Below, in pieces: positions 36,021 through 44,079 of a stretch of DNA of 64,000 nucleotides (its first letter is position 1; the number at the start of each line of letters is the position of its first letter). Both the position numbers and the translations under genes were made by a program. The notes under the pieces were generated by a model. The model was not told the DNA's origin and did no database searches. It saw nothing but the letters and a program-made list of their open reading frames with translations. Location of the stretch: the NCBI RefSeq assembly GCF_014643515.1, contig NZ_BMJP01000001.1:1426001-1490000 (forward strand), given 5' to 3'. Source of the stretch: Sphingomonas prati. GTDB taxonomy: Bacteria; Pseudomonadota; Alphaproteobacteria; Sphingomonadales; Sphingomonadaceae.

Positions 36021-36096
36021 GTTCCGCTTTCCACCACTATCGGACGGTCCGGTCTGTCGACCGACGAATGTCCCGAAACGCCTAATTGCGGACATC
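36021..36096. repeat. Two-hairpin island repeat
   Basis: TTCCGCTTTCCACCACTATC, GGACGGTCCGG, CGAATGTCCCGAAACGCCTA, ATTGCGGACATCG. Confidence 0.75.
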
Positions 36097-36118
36097 GACG
36101 GTGAGGCTCTAAGCACGC

Positions 36119-36355
36119 ATGATGACCGCAACCCCGATCCACGCTTTCCTTCGCCAGCTTGACGCGAGCCGGACACACTATTCTCTAAGCTCGGTTCGCG
36201 AGGCCGCGGTGATGGTGCACGTGGCGCTTCCCGGCGAGCGCTGGGAGGTAGAATTCTTCGCAGACCGTGAGCCGGAGGTCGAAGTCTTCCGCAGCGATGG
36301 AAAGATAGGTGGGCCGGAGAGGGTCGCGGAACTGTTGCGCAACGTCGTGGACTGA
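36119..36355 (+). CDS. Small conserved hypothetical protein
   Basis: 78 residues, cytosolic: SSVREAAVMVHVALPGERWE, then VEFFADREPEVEVFRSDGKI. The PGERWE(V/I)EFF and FRSDG(K)I phrases are familiar from small proteins of unknown function in many bacteria. ATG-ATG start; the stop touches the next repeat. Confidence 0.65.
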   Translation: MMTATPIHAFLRQLDASRTHYSLSSVREAAVMVHVALPGERWEVEFFADREPEVEVFRSDGKIGGPERVAELLRNVVD

Positions 36356-36445
36356 ACGTCCGCCCCCTAACACGTCCGGACGTTCACAATCGGCCGGGCA
36401 GACGCTGACTTAGCGGACCGGCTGGAAACGCTAAATAGCGGACGC
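36355..36445. repeat. Two-hairpin island repeat, diverged
   Basis: AACGTCCGCCCCCTAACACG, TCCGGACGTTC, then GGAAACGCTAAATAGCGGAC. Confidence 0.6.
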
Positions 36446-36478
36446 TAGGCCGGGCGATCGAAGATGTTAAAAGCAACT

Positions 36479-36865
36479 ATGTTCATCCGCTTTGTCATCA
36501 GTCACATCGACAGCGATTCTGGGCGGCGACAAGGCCTTTTTCAAGCTGGTGATGACCTGCTCGGAGACGGTTGTATGGCTGAGGGTGACGCTGAAGAACT
36601 CCGCGCCACTTACGGTTGGTTCAAGGCAAATCTCGCGGTGCCGACTCGCTTCTCACTTTCCGCGCGACCGCATGCGAAGGCCCAAGCCATAAGTTGGTTT
36701 CGGGATACCGCTGCCGAACACGTCCGGCGGATGCAAAGCTATCAGCGATTGCTGCAAGCCTACGGCTTGAGCGTTATAATGCTCCGCACCGCGCGCCCCG
36801 GTTACATCGTCTATGAGGACGACGTCCAAGTGGTTGCCTATCCGTTTGCCGACACCCCTTGTTGA
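36479..36865 (+). CDS. Small conserved hypothetical protein
   Basis: 128 residues from MFIRFVISHIDSDSGRRQGL. Cytosolic, with SARPHAKAQAISWFRDTAAE and RPGYIVYEDDVQVVAYPFAD as the most family-like parts; I have seen this pattern in small bacterial proteins without assigned function. An ATG five codons upstream is possible. The stop is followed directly by a repeat. Confidence 0.65.
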   Translation: MFIRFVISHIDSDSGRRQGLFQAGDDLLGDGCMAEGDAEELRATYGWFKANLAVPTRFSLSARPHAKAQAISWFRDTAAEHVRRMQSYQRLLQAYGLSVIMLRTARPGYIVYEDDVQVVAYPFADTPC

Positions 36866-36942
36866 ATGTTCGCTTTCCTCCACGATCGGAAGTTCCGCTC
36901 GGCCATCCAACGAAAGTCCGCTGACGCCCAGTTGCGGACATT
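36866..36942. repeat. Two-hairpin island repeat
   Basis: ATGTTCGCTTTCCTCCACGA, TCGGAAGTTCCGCTC, then GTCCGCTGACGCCCAGTTGC, GGACATT. Confidence 0.7.
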
Positions 36943-36966
36943 CATTCATTACGGCAGGTTCCGTGG

Positions 36967-37380
36967 ATGATCTTTGAGTATCGCTTCCGCCGCCATCCAA
37001 TCCTAGTCGCGCTCGCCGCGGTGCTAGGCTTCGGTATTCAATGCGCGGAGAGGCTGATGTTCAGCAATTCACTTGGCAGACCGATCGCCATTGATGAACC
37101 GATCATATTCGTTTGGAGCGCGCTCTTCACTGCTTTGCCGCTGATGGTCTTAGCTTTTCAGGCACGCCAGCATGTCCTCCCTTGGCTTGCAGGCCTTGGG
37201 GTTTCTCTTTGGTTGGCATGGTGGTGGCTCCAAAAAGGTATCGCTTATCAGCGAAATCCAGATGGCTCCGGCGTCGACATGGGTGGGGCAATCATGATGC
37301 TGCTTGCGCCATTCGCGATAACGGTAGCGTGCCTTTGGTTAAATCGCTGGCTAACCCGTGACGCCGCAAACGTCCGCTAA
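36967..37380 (+). CDS. Membrane protein, unknown
   Basis: 137 residues, four membrane segments (PILVALAAVLGFGIQ, IFVWSALFTALPLMVLAFQ, WLAGLGVSLWLAWWWL, IMMLLAPFAITVACLWL). Not recognised. Its last codons and TAA stop are part of the following repeat (GTCCGC-TAA-CGCCC). Confidence 0.65.
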   Translation: MIFEYRFRRHPILVALAAVLGFGIQCAERLMFSNSLGRPIAIDEPIIFVWSALFTALPLMVLAFQARQHVLPWLAGLGVSLWLAWWWLQKGIAYQRNPDGSGVDMGGAIMMLLAPFAITVACLWLNRWLTRDAANVR

Positions 37381-37398
37381 CGCCCACTTGCAGACGTT
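37370..37398. repeat. Second hairpin of island repeat
   Basis: ACGTCCGCTAACGCCCACTT, then GCAGACGTT; overlaps the 3' end of the preceding gene. Confidence 0.6.
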
Positions 37399-37431
37399 GC
37401 CGGGGGAGCGCCGATGTAGCAATCTGCTGCT

Positions 37432-37686
37432 GTGACCGACGCTCGCACCTTCCTGCTCGCGGCCCTCCGACGCGTGATCGATGGCGGAGACGTGACGAAG
37501 AACGAGCTTGGCGCGGCGATCGCTGAGCCAGCCGATTTGCGGGGCGCGGAGCGGAAGGCGTGGCACGGCCTCAGCTACTGGGCCGATGATGACGACATTC
37601 GTGCAGAAGACCCGGCTTATGCGCCATTGCGTAGGCGGCAGCTTGCCGACCTGCTCTCCGGCTTGGAACATGAGAAGGTCGGGTAG
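37432..37686 (+). CDS. Small hypothetical protein
   Basis: 84 residues from GTG; charged and helical, cytosolic (TFLLAALRRVIDGGDVTKNE, AERKAWHGLSYWADDDDIRA). Resembles small immunity-type proteins in size and acidity, but no family is recognised. Confidence 0.55.
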   Translation: MTDARTFLLAALRRVIDGGDVTKNELGAAIAEPADLRGAERKAWHGLSYWADDDDIRAEDPAYAPLRRRQLADLLSGLEHEKVG

Positions 37687-37728
37687 CGCTCGATTGCGGA
37701 CCTAGGCTTCGTGTTGCAAAGTCCAGAC

Positions 37729-38274
37729 ATGGACATCAAGCAATTGCGCGGGACTGTGGGAGCGGCGTTAGCCGAAGCGGGCCTCACCAAACAGTCGCTT
37801 TTTCCGAAGGGTGATAAGGTTTGGCAGCTATCCCGACCCGAGGTAGTGCCGTACTTTTCGCCATCTCCTTACCGGCGGACGTGGGGGTTCGTTTATTGCG
37901 GTGTTTTAGGGTTGGAGATTCCAGCGCTTCGAACATGGCTGCTGAAGCATAAACCGGGTGATGAGGCCGGCATATTCCGTGGGGCCTTCACGGGATACTT
38001 CTCGACAAACGACGAATTACTCAGAGGCTTTATGGTTGAGCATGGCTTGCCAGTGCCGGCGGAATTATGGGCAGGACTTATCGTCGACCGGCTTGCCGCT
38101 GTCCCATTCACTGTTGAGGAGTTGCTTTTTCAGTACAGGAGCAACCGTCAGCGCCTTGGCTGGTTCGCCCATCTCCACGATCGTCATGCCTGGGACTTTC
38201 TTCTTGCATGGAGCAAGGACCCCGATCCGGCCCTGCACGTCCCAAAGATGGCTCCTGACGGCCGCATTGCCTGA
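37729..38274 (+). CDS. Hypothetical protein
   Basis: 181 residues from MDIKQLRGTVGAALAEAGLT. Cytosolic, aromatic-rich (VVPYFSPSPYRRTWGFVYCG), with a long helical second half. Not recognised. Follows the previous gene by 42 bp without an intervening repeat, so the two could share a cassette; the stop is directly followed by a repeat. Confidence 0.6.
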   Translation: MDIKQLRGTVGAALAEAGLTKQSLFPKGDKVWQLSRPEVVPYFSPSPYRRTWGFVYCGVLGLEIPALRTWLLKHKPGDEAGIFRGAFTGYFSTNDELLRGFMVEHGLPVPAELWAGLIVDRLAAVPFTVEELLFQYRSNRQRLGWFAHLHDRHAWDFLLAWSKDPDPALHVPKMAPDGRIA

Positions 38275-38351
38275 TGTCCGCTTTCCACCACAATCCGACG
38301 TTCCGGCCCCGCGATCCGGCGAATGTCCGCAAACGCACAATAGCGGACATT
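38274..38351. repeat. Two-hairpin island repeat
   Basis: ATGTCCGCTTTCCACCACAA, TCCGACGTTCCGGCC, GAATGTCCGCAAACGCACAA, TAGCGGACATT. Confidence 0.8.
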
Positions 38352-38455
38352 CGTTATCAGCGAACGGATGCCTAGAAGCGACCGACTGGGAAAAGCGAAC
38401 GAACTAATCTGGTACTATTTTTCGGTATCGCGTTTCGGTGTTCGCCAATCCTCGT

Positions 38456-38644
38456 TTAACGTGACGAAGCGGATCGCCCTTGCAGAAGCACAGCGGCTTT
38501 AAGCAGACGTTCCGATAAGCGAAGTGCTTCGATTGCGCTCAGCGAAATGAGTTCACCATCCGGCACACCCATGTGGATGCAATCGGTACCGACCGTGAGA
38601 TGAATCGGTTCGGCCATATTGGCGTTGGGCGTGGTGATGCTCAT
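38456..38644 (-). CDS. Small hypothetical protein
   Basis: 62 residues (53 from the second ATG). VGTDCIHMGVPDGELISLSA, then EALRLSERLLKAAVLLQG; a short beta-then-helix protein. Not recognised; support is the open frame and reasonable composition. Confidence 0.45.
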   Translation of the reverse strand: MSITTPNANMAEPIHLTVGTDCIHMGVPDGELISLSAIEALRLSERLLKAAVLLQGRSASSR

Positions 38645-38920
38645 AGGTATCTCGGATGTATGGGCCGCGTGCGAACGTTATCGCCGGCCACTTAAAAAAG
38701 ATTGTTGATTTATGTTATTATCCTTTGTTGAATGCTGGACTGCTACGAAAGACTGATTTTTGTACGGTAGCATGTGCGGGTTGCCTTATGGTCCGCTCGA
38801 TCGGAACGGTTCATGCCAAGTGGCGGACCCCGCCGCTTTCCGACCCGCAGGAGCGGCAGGGTGTGTGGCCCGCTTCTATTTTCGTCGAACGCCCGGTCGG
38901 CCCCCGCACTCCATTTGATC

Positions 38921-38998
38921 AATGTCCGTTTTCCACCAAGGCCAGACGTTCGCACCGGCTATCAGGCGAGGGGCTGAAAACGTCCAATAGCGGACATC
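38921..38998. repeat. Two-hairpin island repeat
   Basis: AATGTCCGTTTTCCACCAAG, GCCAGACGTTCGC, CTGAAAACGTCCAATAGCGG, ACAT. The rest of 38645-39034 has no gene I can support. Confidence 0.7.
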
Positions 38999-39034
38999 CC
39001 CTTGGACAGCCCGGTCCAACGACAACCAGCGTCG

Positions 39035-39740
39035 TCAGGACGGGAGGAGCAGTTCCGGCAGTCCGGACAGATCGTTCAGCGTCGCGTCGGGATGCCAGGC
39101 AGGATCGAGCGGTTCGCCCTCTCGATCGATCCAGACGGACCGGATGCCGAGTTCCTGGCACACTTTCAGGTCCGTGAACTGACCCATGCCCACATGGATC
39201 GTTTCGTCTTTGGAGACACCCATGGTGGCGTATGCGTGAAGGAAGAGCTGGTGGTCGGGCTTGTACGCCCGCGCCTGTTGAGCAGTGACGACAAAGTCGA
39301 TGGGTGTCCCGATCGCCCGCACGGTTCCGGCGATAAGGTCGTCCCCGGAGTTGCTGATAATGGCGATCCAGTAGCGTTCACGCAGGCGGGAGAGCGCGTC
39401 GGGGACCTCGGGATGAGGATCGATCCGGCCCAGGGTTGCCAAGAGCATTTGAAAGTCGGCTGCCGCTGCCTCGTAACCGGCTTCGGACAGTGCCTGGTTC
39501 AAACTAATATCCAGCACGGTTTCATAATCAACAAAGCCGGCCTGTTGCTGGTGCTCCACTGCGATCGCACGCAGTCGACTTGCGAGTTCGGCAACCCGTT
39601 CCTGCGAGGTGTTCGCCTGCAGGTGGCGATCGAGAATGGCTCGAGCGGCCTGCCGCACGGCACGATGCCACTGAACCAGCGTGCCATAGCAGTCGAAGGT
39701 AATGACCTTGGGCGGCGGATTGAGGTTGAGGATGGGACAT
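39035..39740 (-). pseudogene. HAD hydrolase (haloacid dehalogenase type), frameshift after start
   Basis: The main frame carries ISNSGDDL (motif II), YKPDHQLF (motif III lysine) and HVGMGQFTDLKV (motif IV), plus the N-terminal nucleophile motif KVITFDCYGTLVQWHR upstream of the first usable GTG at 39658. The only ATG before that motif is at 39740, and it leads out of frame because of a CCC run (39734-39736); with one C less it would read MSILNLNPPPKVITFDCYGT. So either the gene is broken, the base call is wrong, or a rare start is used. Intact length would be about 234 residues. Confidence 0.7.
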
Positions 39741-39869
39741 ACTCCGACAATGCTGCTCGCTCATGCAACGGTGGAAACCTTATCACGCCAGCAGCGCCAC
39801 GATAAAAGATGAGCACGAAATGCGGACTGAGGCTCTTTGCCATGACGCGATCGTTTTATTTGGAAAGCG

Positions 39870-40035
39870 AATGTCGGCTTTCCACCAGAGTGCGACATTA
39901 GTGATCGGCAAAGCGGACGCCCGAAAGCCGCCCGTCCGCAAACGCCCAAACCCGGACGTTCGCGATCATAGCCTGACGCGACGCCGCTGTCGCAAAAAGG
40001 GCCGACATTCGAGACGTCCGAAACTTAGGATATCA
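39870..40035. repeat. Two-hairpin repeat joined to type B repeat
   Basis: ATGTCGGCTTTCCACCAGAG, GTCCGCAAACGCCCAAACCC, GGACGTTCGCGATCATAGCC, then CGCTGTCGCAAAAAGGGCCG, GAGACGTCCGAAACTTAGGA. The junction GTTCGCGATCATAGCCTGAC is the same as at 24703-24723. 39741-40237 holds no gene. Confidence 0.7.
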
Positions 40036-40237
40036 GCGACACGGCCGAGCAGAACGGCGAAAGCGAACCATCTGCAAAAGCCCAGAAATCGCCATTCGGG
40101 TTTTGACCCCACCCTTCCCAATGCAGTCATACCACGGTGAAAATAACTTGAAGCGTCGGATCTGTTTATCCACACCGGTTCGATCATCTAATTTGTAATA
40201 GGGCCCTCGACCGGCACCGATACTATCTACATTCCGT

Positions 40238-43072
40238 TTAATGAGCTACTTCGGGCAAGACTTTAATGGTGAAGCAGTGTTCCACCGTCAGGTAACGCGC
40301 CGTCACGCGCTGGACCGACGCGGCGGTGAGCCCCTTCAACCGGTCCGTGCTGCCTGCCAGGCTTGACACGAAGTCGGGCGAGAGCTCTCTGCCGAGAACG
40401 CCGACCCACCAGCCATTGTTCTCACGGTTGCGTTCGGCAGCGCTGATCGCGGTCGTCTGCGCCCGTCCGAATTCGTCGGCCGTCGGCCCCTTGGCGGCAA
40501 GATCCGCAAGAACCGCGTCGAGCGAACGTTCGAACCCGTCGATGCGCGTCGCCTGGACCTGCGCGCCCGCGACCAGCACGCCGAAGCGCGGCAGCTCCGA
40601 TGACTGGCTGTGCGCGGCAAGCGGCGAATAGGTCGATCCCTCGCTTGCGCGAAACCCTTCCGTCAGGCGGGCCTGCACGATGGCCGTGGTCAGATCCAGA
40701 GCGGCGCTGGTTGCGGGCTGCTCCAGAAACCCCAATGTCGGGAAGGCGCGCATGACGAGCGCCTGGCCTGGGTCGCCCTTGTGACGCAACATCACGGGCG
40801 TTGCCGGCGGTGTCGCCTGCACGTCGATAGCGAACGCTGGCGCGGCACGCCGACCACCCAGGGTGCCTAAGCTATGAGCGACCGCCGCGACGACGGCCGA
40901 TCGGTCGACGTCGCCGACAACCACGATCCGCAGCGGCCCGCGGCCGAGCCGTTCGGTCCAGAACTGCCGGAAGGCAGGCAGTGACAGGCTTGCGATCGTT
41001 TCCTTTGGGGGTATTGCCAAGAAGCGGTCGTCGCCGCCATGCAGCGCTGCGCCGCCGAACGCCTGCAGCACGCCGACCGGCTGGCTGAAGATCGACGCAT
41101 AGTTAGCGAGCGTAGCATCGCGCACCCGGGCGACACTGACCGCGTCGAAGCGCGGCTGCTGAAGTGCACCGGTAACCAGCTTAAGCATGTCGCCGAGGTC
41201 GGCGCCGTTGGTTGCGCCAGTCAGGATCAGCGCGTCGAGCCCCTGTTGCGCGACGAAACCGACCTGCCGCCCCGCCGCGGCACGGGCAAGTTCGTCCGGC
41301 GAGAACGGTCCGACCCCCGCCGCGGTGAGCGCCGGTGCCGTCCACCAGAGAGCAAGATCGCCGCGTGGCTCGCCCAGCAGGCCGCGCCCGACCTGAACGC
41401 GCACGAGCACCCGGTCCTTGTCGAACTCGGTGTGCTTGAACACGAGTTCGACGCCGTTCGAGAAGCGCACGATGTCGGCGTTAAGCGAAGGGATGGCCGT
41501 GGTGCCGGTGACGGTTGCCGGTTTTCCCCCAAGGATCAACTGATCAAGCGATACGGCACGCAGCAGCTCGGTCGCGCCGCCGGCCACTTTCTGTGCAGCC
41601 GCCAGTGCCTGCGTCATGGCAGCGATGCCCCCCGGGACCGGTTGCGGCCCCGCGACGAACAACCGCGGCGCAGGCGCTAGCAGCCGTTTAAGGACCGCCT
41701 GCACCGCCACCGGCGTGAGGCTGGGGCGCTGTGCAGCAAACAACTTTGCATAATAGTCGGGCGAGGCGACCACGTCCGCACTCTCCACCGCCGCGATCAT
41801 CGAGTTGGCAAGCGCCGGGCCTGTCTGCGTGGACGCAGAGGCCGCACGTTGCTGGAGCCAGGTCGCAAGTCCGGCCGCCTGCTGGTCGATCTCGGCTTGG
41901 GCGGGCGGATTTGCGACGACCCCGTTCAGCACCGCATAGGCCTGATTCAGCGCCGCATGCGATTGGCTGGACTTCGCGCCGATCTGAACGAGCACCTGAT
42001 CCGCGATACGGCGCTGCTGTACCAACTGCACGCTCACATTGACGAACGCCGCACCACGCTGGGCGGCGGCCGCGAACCGTTGGTTGAGGATGCCAATCGC
42101 GACCCTTTCGGCAAACTGCTCCTGCTGGCGGGCGACGTCGAACGTCCGGTCGAGATGGGGGGCGACAAAACCGAGCAACAACAGATCGGGCAGCTGTGCG
42201 TCAGCCAACGTCACGACCGGCGACGCCGGTGTGACAGGTGCGCCCCAGTCGGGCGCGGCGAGTGCCTCGCCCTCTGCTTTCCAGCCACCGAACGCACGGC
42301 GCACTTCCGCTTCCAGCAACGCGGGATCTGCATCGCCGGCGACTACCACGACGGCATTGTCCGGCCGGTACCACGCTTCGTAATAGGCCTTCAGGGTACT
42401 GGCATCCGCCTGCCCCAGCGTCCTGGCTGTGCCGATCACGTCGCGCGTCGCTGCCCTGGTGCCCGCATAGAATAATGGCTGTTGGGCATCGCGCAGCTTG
42501 CGAGCGAGCGGGCTTAGCCGCTGGGCAGCTTCGGCGCCCACCACCTGTCGTTCGGTCGCAAGCAGCGCCGGATCGATCTTGGCAGTATCCATCATGTCCG
42601 CCAACACAGACATCGCCGTCGCATAGCTTGCCGGATCCGCCCGCGGCAGATCGAGTTGGAAGGTCGTCGATGTCAGCGTTGTCGCGGCATTGGTGTCCGA
42701 ACCGAACGTGGCGCCCAGCCGCTCCCAAAGCTTCATGCCCTCGCCGTCCGCGTATCGGGCGGTGCCGCGAAAAACCATGTGCTCCAGAAGATGGGACCAG
42801 CCCTGCTGGTTGTCCGCTTCCATGAGACCGCCGACGCCCACGCGCACCCGGACCGCGATCGTGCCTGCCGGCTGGCTACTCCGCCGTACCGCATAGCGCA
42901 GACCGTTCGGCAAGGTACCGAGCCGCCACGTGGGGTCGACCGGAATGTCGCTGGCCTGACCCAGCCAGTTGGCCATCACCACGCCTGGGCTCGCCGTTGG
43001 CGGCGTTTGCGCCGCGGCCGGCATTGCCGTCAGCGCAACTATGGATACGGCACAAGCAAGCAGACTTTTCAA
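40238..43072 (-). CDS. M16 family zinc metallopeptidase (two-domain)
   Basis: 944 residues from the TTG at 43072, preferred because AGGGGA lies six bases before it and the product starts with a clean signal peptide (KSLLACAVSIVALTAMPAAA). An ATG at 43108 adds 12 residues but has no ribosome site. The inverted zinc motif HxxEH is HLLEHMVFRG (about residue 90). Two M16 halves; the second (from about 500) lacks the motif, as is usual for pitrilysin-type proteins. Probably a periplasmic peptidase. Composition is like the core genome, unlike the small array genes. Confidence 0.9.
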   Translation of the reverse strand: MKSLLACAVSIVALTAMPAAAQTPPTASPGVVMANWLGQASDIPVDPTWRLGTLPNGLRYAVRRSSQPAGTIAVRVRVGVGGLMEADNQQGWSHLLEHMVFRGTARYADGEGMKLWERLGATFGSDTNAATTLTSTTFQLDLPRADPASYATAMSVLADMMDTAKIDPALLATERQVVGAEAAQRLSPLARKLRDAQQPLFYAGTRAATRDVIGTARTLGQADASTLKAYYEAWYRPDNAVVVVAGDADPALLEAEVRRAFGGWKAEGEALAAPDWGAPVTPASPVVTLADAQLPDLLLLGFVAPHLDRTFDVARQQEQFAERVAIGILNQRFAAAAQRGAAFVNVSVQLVQQRRIADQVLVQIGAKSSQSHAALNQAYAVLNGVVANPPAQAEIDQQAAGLATWLQQRAASASTQTGPALANSMIAAVESADVVASPDYYAKLFAAQRPSLTPVAVQAVLKRLLAPAPRLFVAGPQPVPGGIAAMTQALAAAQKVAGGATELLRAVSLDQLILGGKPATVTGTTAIPSLNADIVRFSNGVELVFKHTEFDKDRVLVRVQVGRGLLGEPRGDLALWWTAPALTAAGVGPFSPDELARAAAGRQVGFVAQQGLDALILTGATNGADLGDMLKLVTGALQQPRFDAVSVARVRDATLANYASIFSQPVGVLQAFGGAALHGGDDRFLAIPPKETIASLSLPAFRQFWTERLGRGPLRIVVVGDVDRSAVVAAVAHSLGTLGGRRAAPAFAIDVQATPPATPVMLRHKGDPGQALVMRAFPTLGFLEQPATSAALDLTTAIVQARLTEGFRASEGSTYSPLAAHSQSSELPRFGVLVAGAQVQATRIDGFERSLDAVLADLAAKGPTADEFGRAQTTAISAAERNRENNGWWVGVLGRELSPDFVSSLAGSTDRLKGLTAASVQRVTARYLTVEHCFTIKVLPEVAH

Positions 43073-43252
43073 GATTGTTCCCCTGGTCGTTTGACGACCG
43101 ATCCGCATCTAGCAGTTCTGCACCCATCCCAATTGCGTTTCTTTGCAATAAGCTGCCGCAATAACGCTCTAATGACCGAGGAAGGGCAGCCGCGCGTGGT
43201 TGCAATGGCATGATTGGAAAAGTTCGTCGGAAAGGCCGGCATCCTGTGGGAT

Positions 43253-43412
43253 AAGCATTCTCATTCACCGATCGTTTCCGGGAAGGCGTCTATCGGCGGT
43301 GCCTCGAAAAAGCCTCCTTGCATTCCAGCGGGTGGCGCCATGCCGCTGTCGCAAAAGTGGCGACATTCTAGACGTCCGAAACTTAGGACTTGCGCGACAC
43401 GGTCGAGCAGGG
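43253..43412. repeat. Full composite repeat (type C + type B)
   Basis: ATTCTCATTCACCGATCGTT, GGAAGGCGTCTATCGGCGGT, GCCTCGAAAAAGCC, GGGTGGCGCCATGCCGCTGT, CGCAAAAGTGGCGACATTCT, then ACGTCCGAAACTTAGGACTT. The best complete copy, about 160 bp. The gap 43109-43477 is otherwise without genes. Confidence 0.7.
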
Positions 43413-43423
43413 TCCGAAAGCGG

Positions 43424-43452
43424 ACTGTCCGTTAACGCCCAGTTGCGGACGT
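43424..43452. repeat. Second hairpin of island repeat
   Basis: ACTGTCCGTTAACGCCCAGT, then TGCGGACGTT; left edge of cassette copy 2. Confidence 0.65.
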
Positions 43453-43830
43453 TCCCAGACCCTGCCACGTTGCTCGAATGGAACCGGCGGAGCAGACTGA
43501 GCAGGAACCAGCTAAAGGCGTTGGAGACGTGTGGACAATGCTCATCGTCAACGCGATCTTCATAGGGTTCTGCGTCGCACTTATAGAACAGCTTCCCTTC
43601 CAGAGTCGCGAGCAAGAGTTCTGGTATCGTTGCGGATCACTGGGCTTGATTATGGCTGGCGTGGTTCTTCCAGCAGTTGCAATCTATACCATTCGTCAAT
43701 CACGTTTGGTTGTATTCTGTTTGAACGCATGGATGTCTGCAATTCTGATTGGGCTTCTGGGGTGTGGAATGATGTTGAGCGGGGGTGTCTAACCAAGACT
43801 GCCCTATGCCTGCTAACCACCAAACCCGGA
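43433..43830. repeat. Duplicated cassette, copy 2
   Basis: Gap-free partner of 34645-35042. Flanked on both sides by composite type C/B repeats, whereas copy 1 is flanked by plain two-hairpin repeats. Confidence 0.9.
43478..43792 (+). CDS. Small membrane protein, duplicated gene (copy 2)
   Basis: 104 residues, the same three-segment membrane protein as at 34690, differing at G/E, D/G, A/V, E/A and A/G positions and in the stop codon (TAA for TGA). Start MEPAEQTEQE. It lies alone between the M16 and phosphatase genes, surrounded by repeats, as if inserted there. Confidence 0.65.
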   Translation: MEPAEQTEQEPAKGVGDVWTMLIVNAIFIGFCVALIEQLPFQSREQEFWYRCGSLGLIMAGVVLPAVAIYTIRQSRLVVFCLNAWMSAILIGLLGCGMMLSGGV

Positions 43831-43985
43831 CACTCCCGATCAACGATCGTTTGTGAGAAGGCATCTAGCGGATAGCTCGCCTCGAAAAGTTTCTTCGCAG
43901 TCCACCATCTGGCGCCATGCTAGTGTCGCAAAAGTAGCGACATTCGAAACGTCCGAAACTTAGGACAGTCGCGAGAGAGACGGCC
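43811..43985. repeat. First hairpin joined to composite C/B repeat
   Basis: CTAACCACCAAACCCGGACA, GATCAACGATCGTTTGTGAG, GCCTCGAAAAGTTTCTTCGC, AGTCCACCATCTGGCGCCAT, then TGTCGCAAAAGTAGCGACAT and ACGTCCGAAACTTAGGAC. Confidence 0.7.
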
Positions 43986-44079
43986 TAAATCGTGACGGTC
44001 CTTGTCGATCAAGAAACGGACCTGCGCCGGACGAGAAACAGGTCTGAGTATCAGTTGCTCTCGCCCGGCCCCGCAGTCG

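Noticed and set aside
35412-36176. Leftward frames containing peptides such as CPQLGVSGHS
   Set aside because: These are translations of the intergenic repeat itself and recur wherever a repeat copy is found.
34134-38998. CRISPR array
   Set aside because: Repeats are 70-95 bp with internal hairpins and are separated by genes of varying length, not by uniform short spacers; no cas genes.
22987-44000. Classical integron with attC sites
   Set aside because: No IntI-type integrase is in the window, and the repeats lack consistent RYYYAAC/GTTRRRY ends; occasional GTTAG or GCTAAC matches are not at fixed positions.
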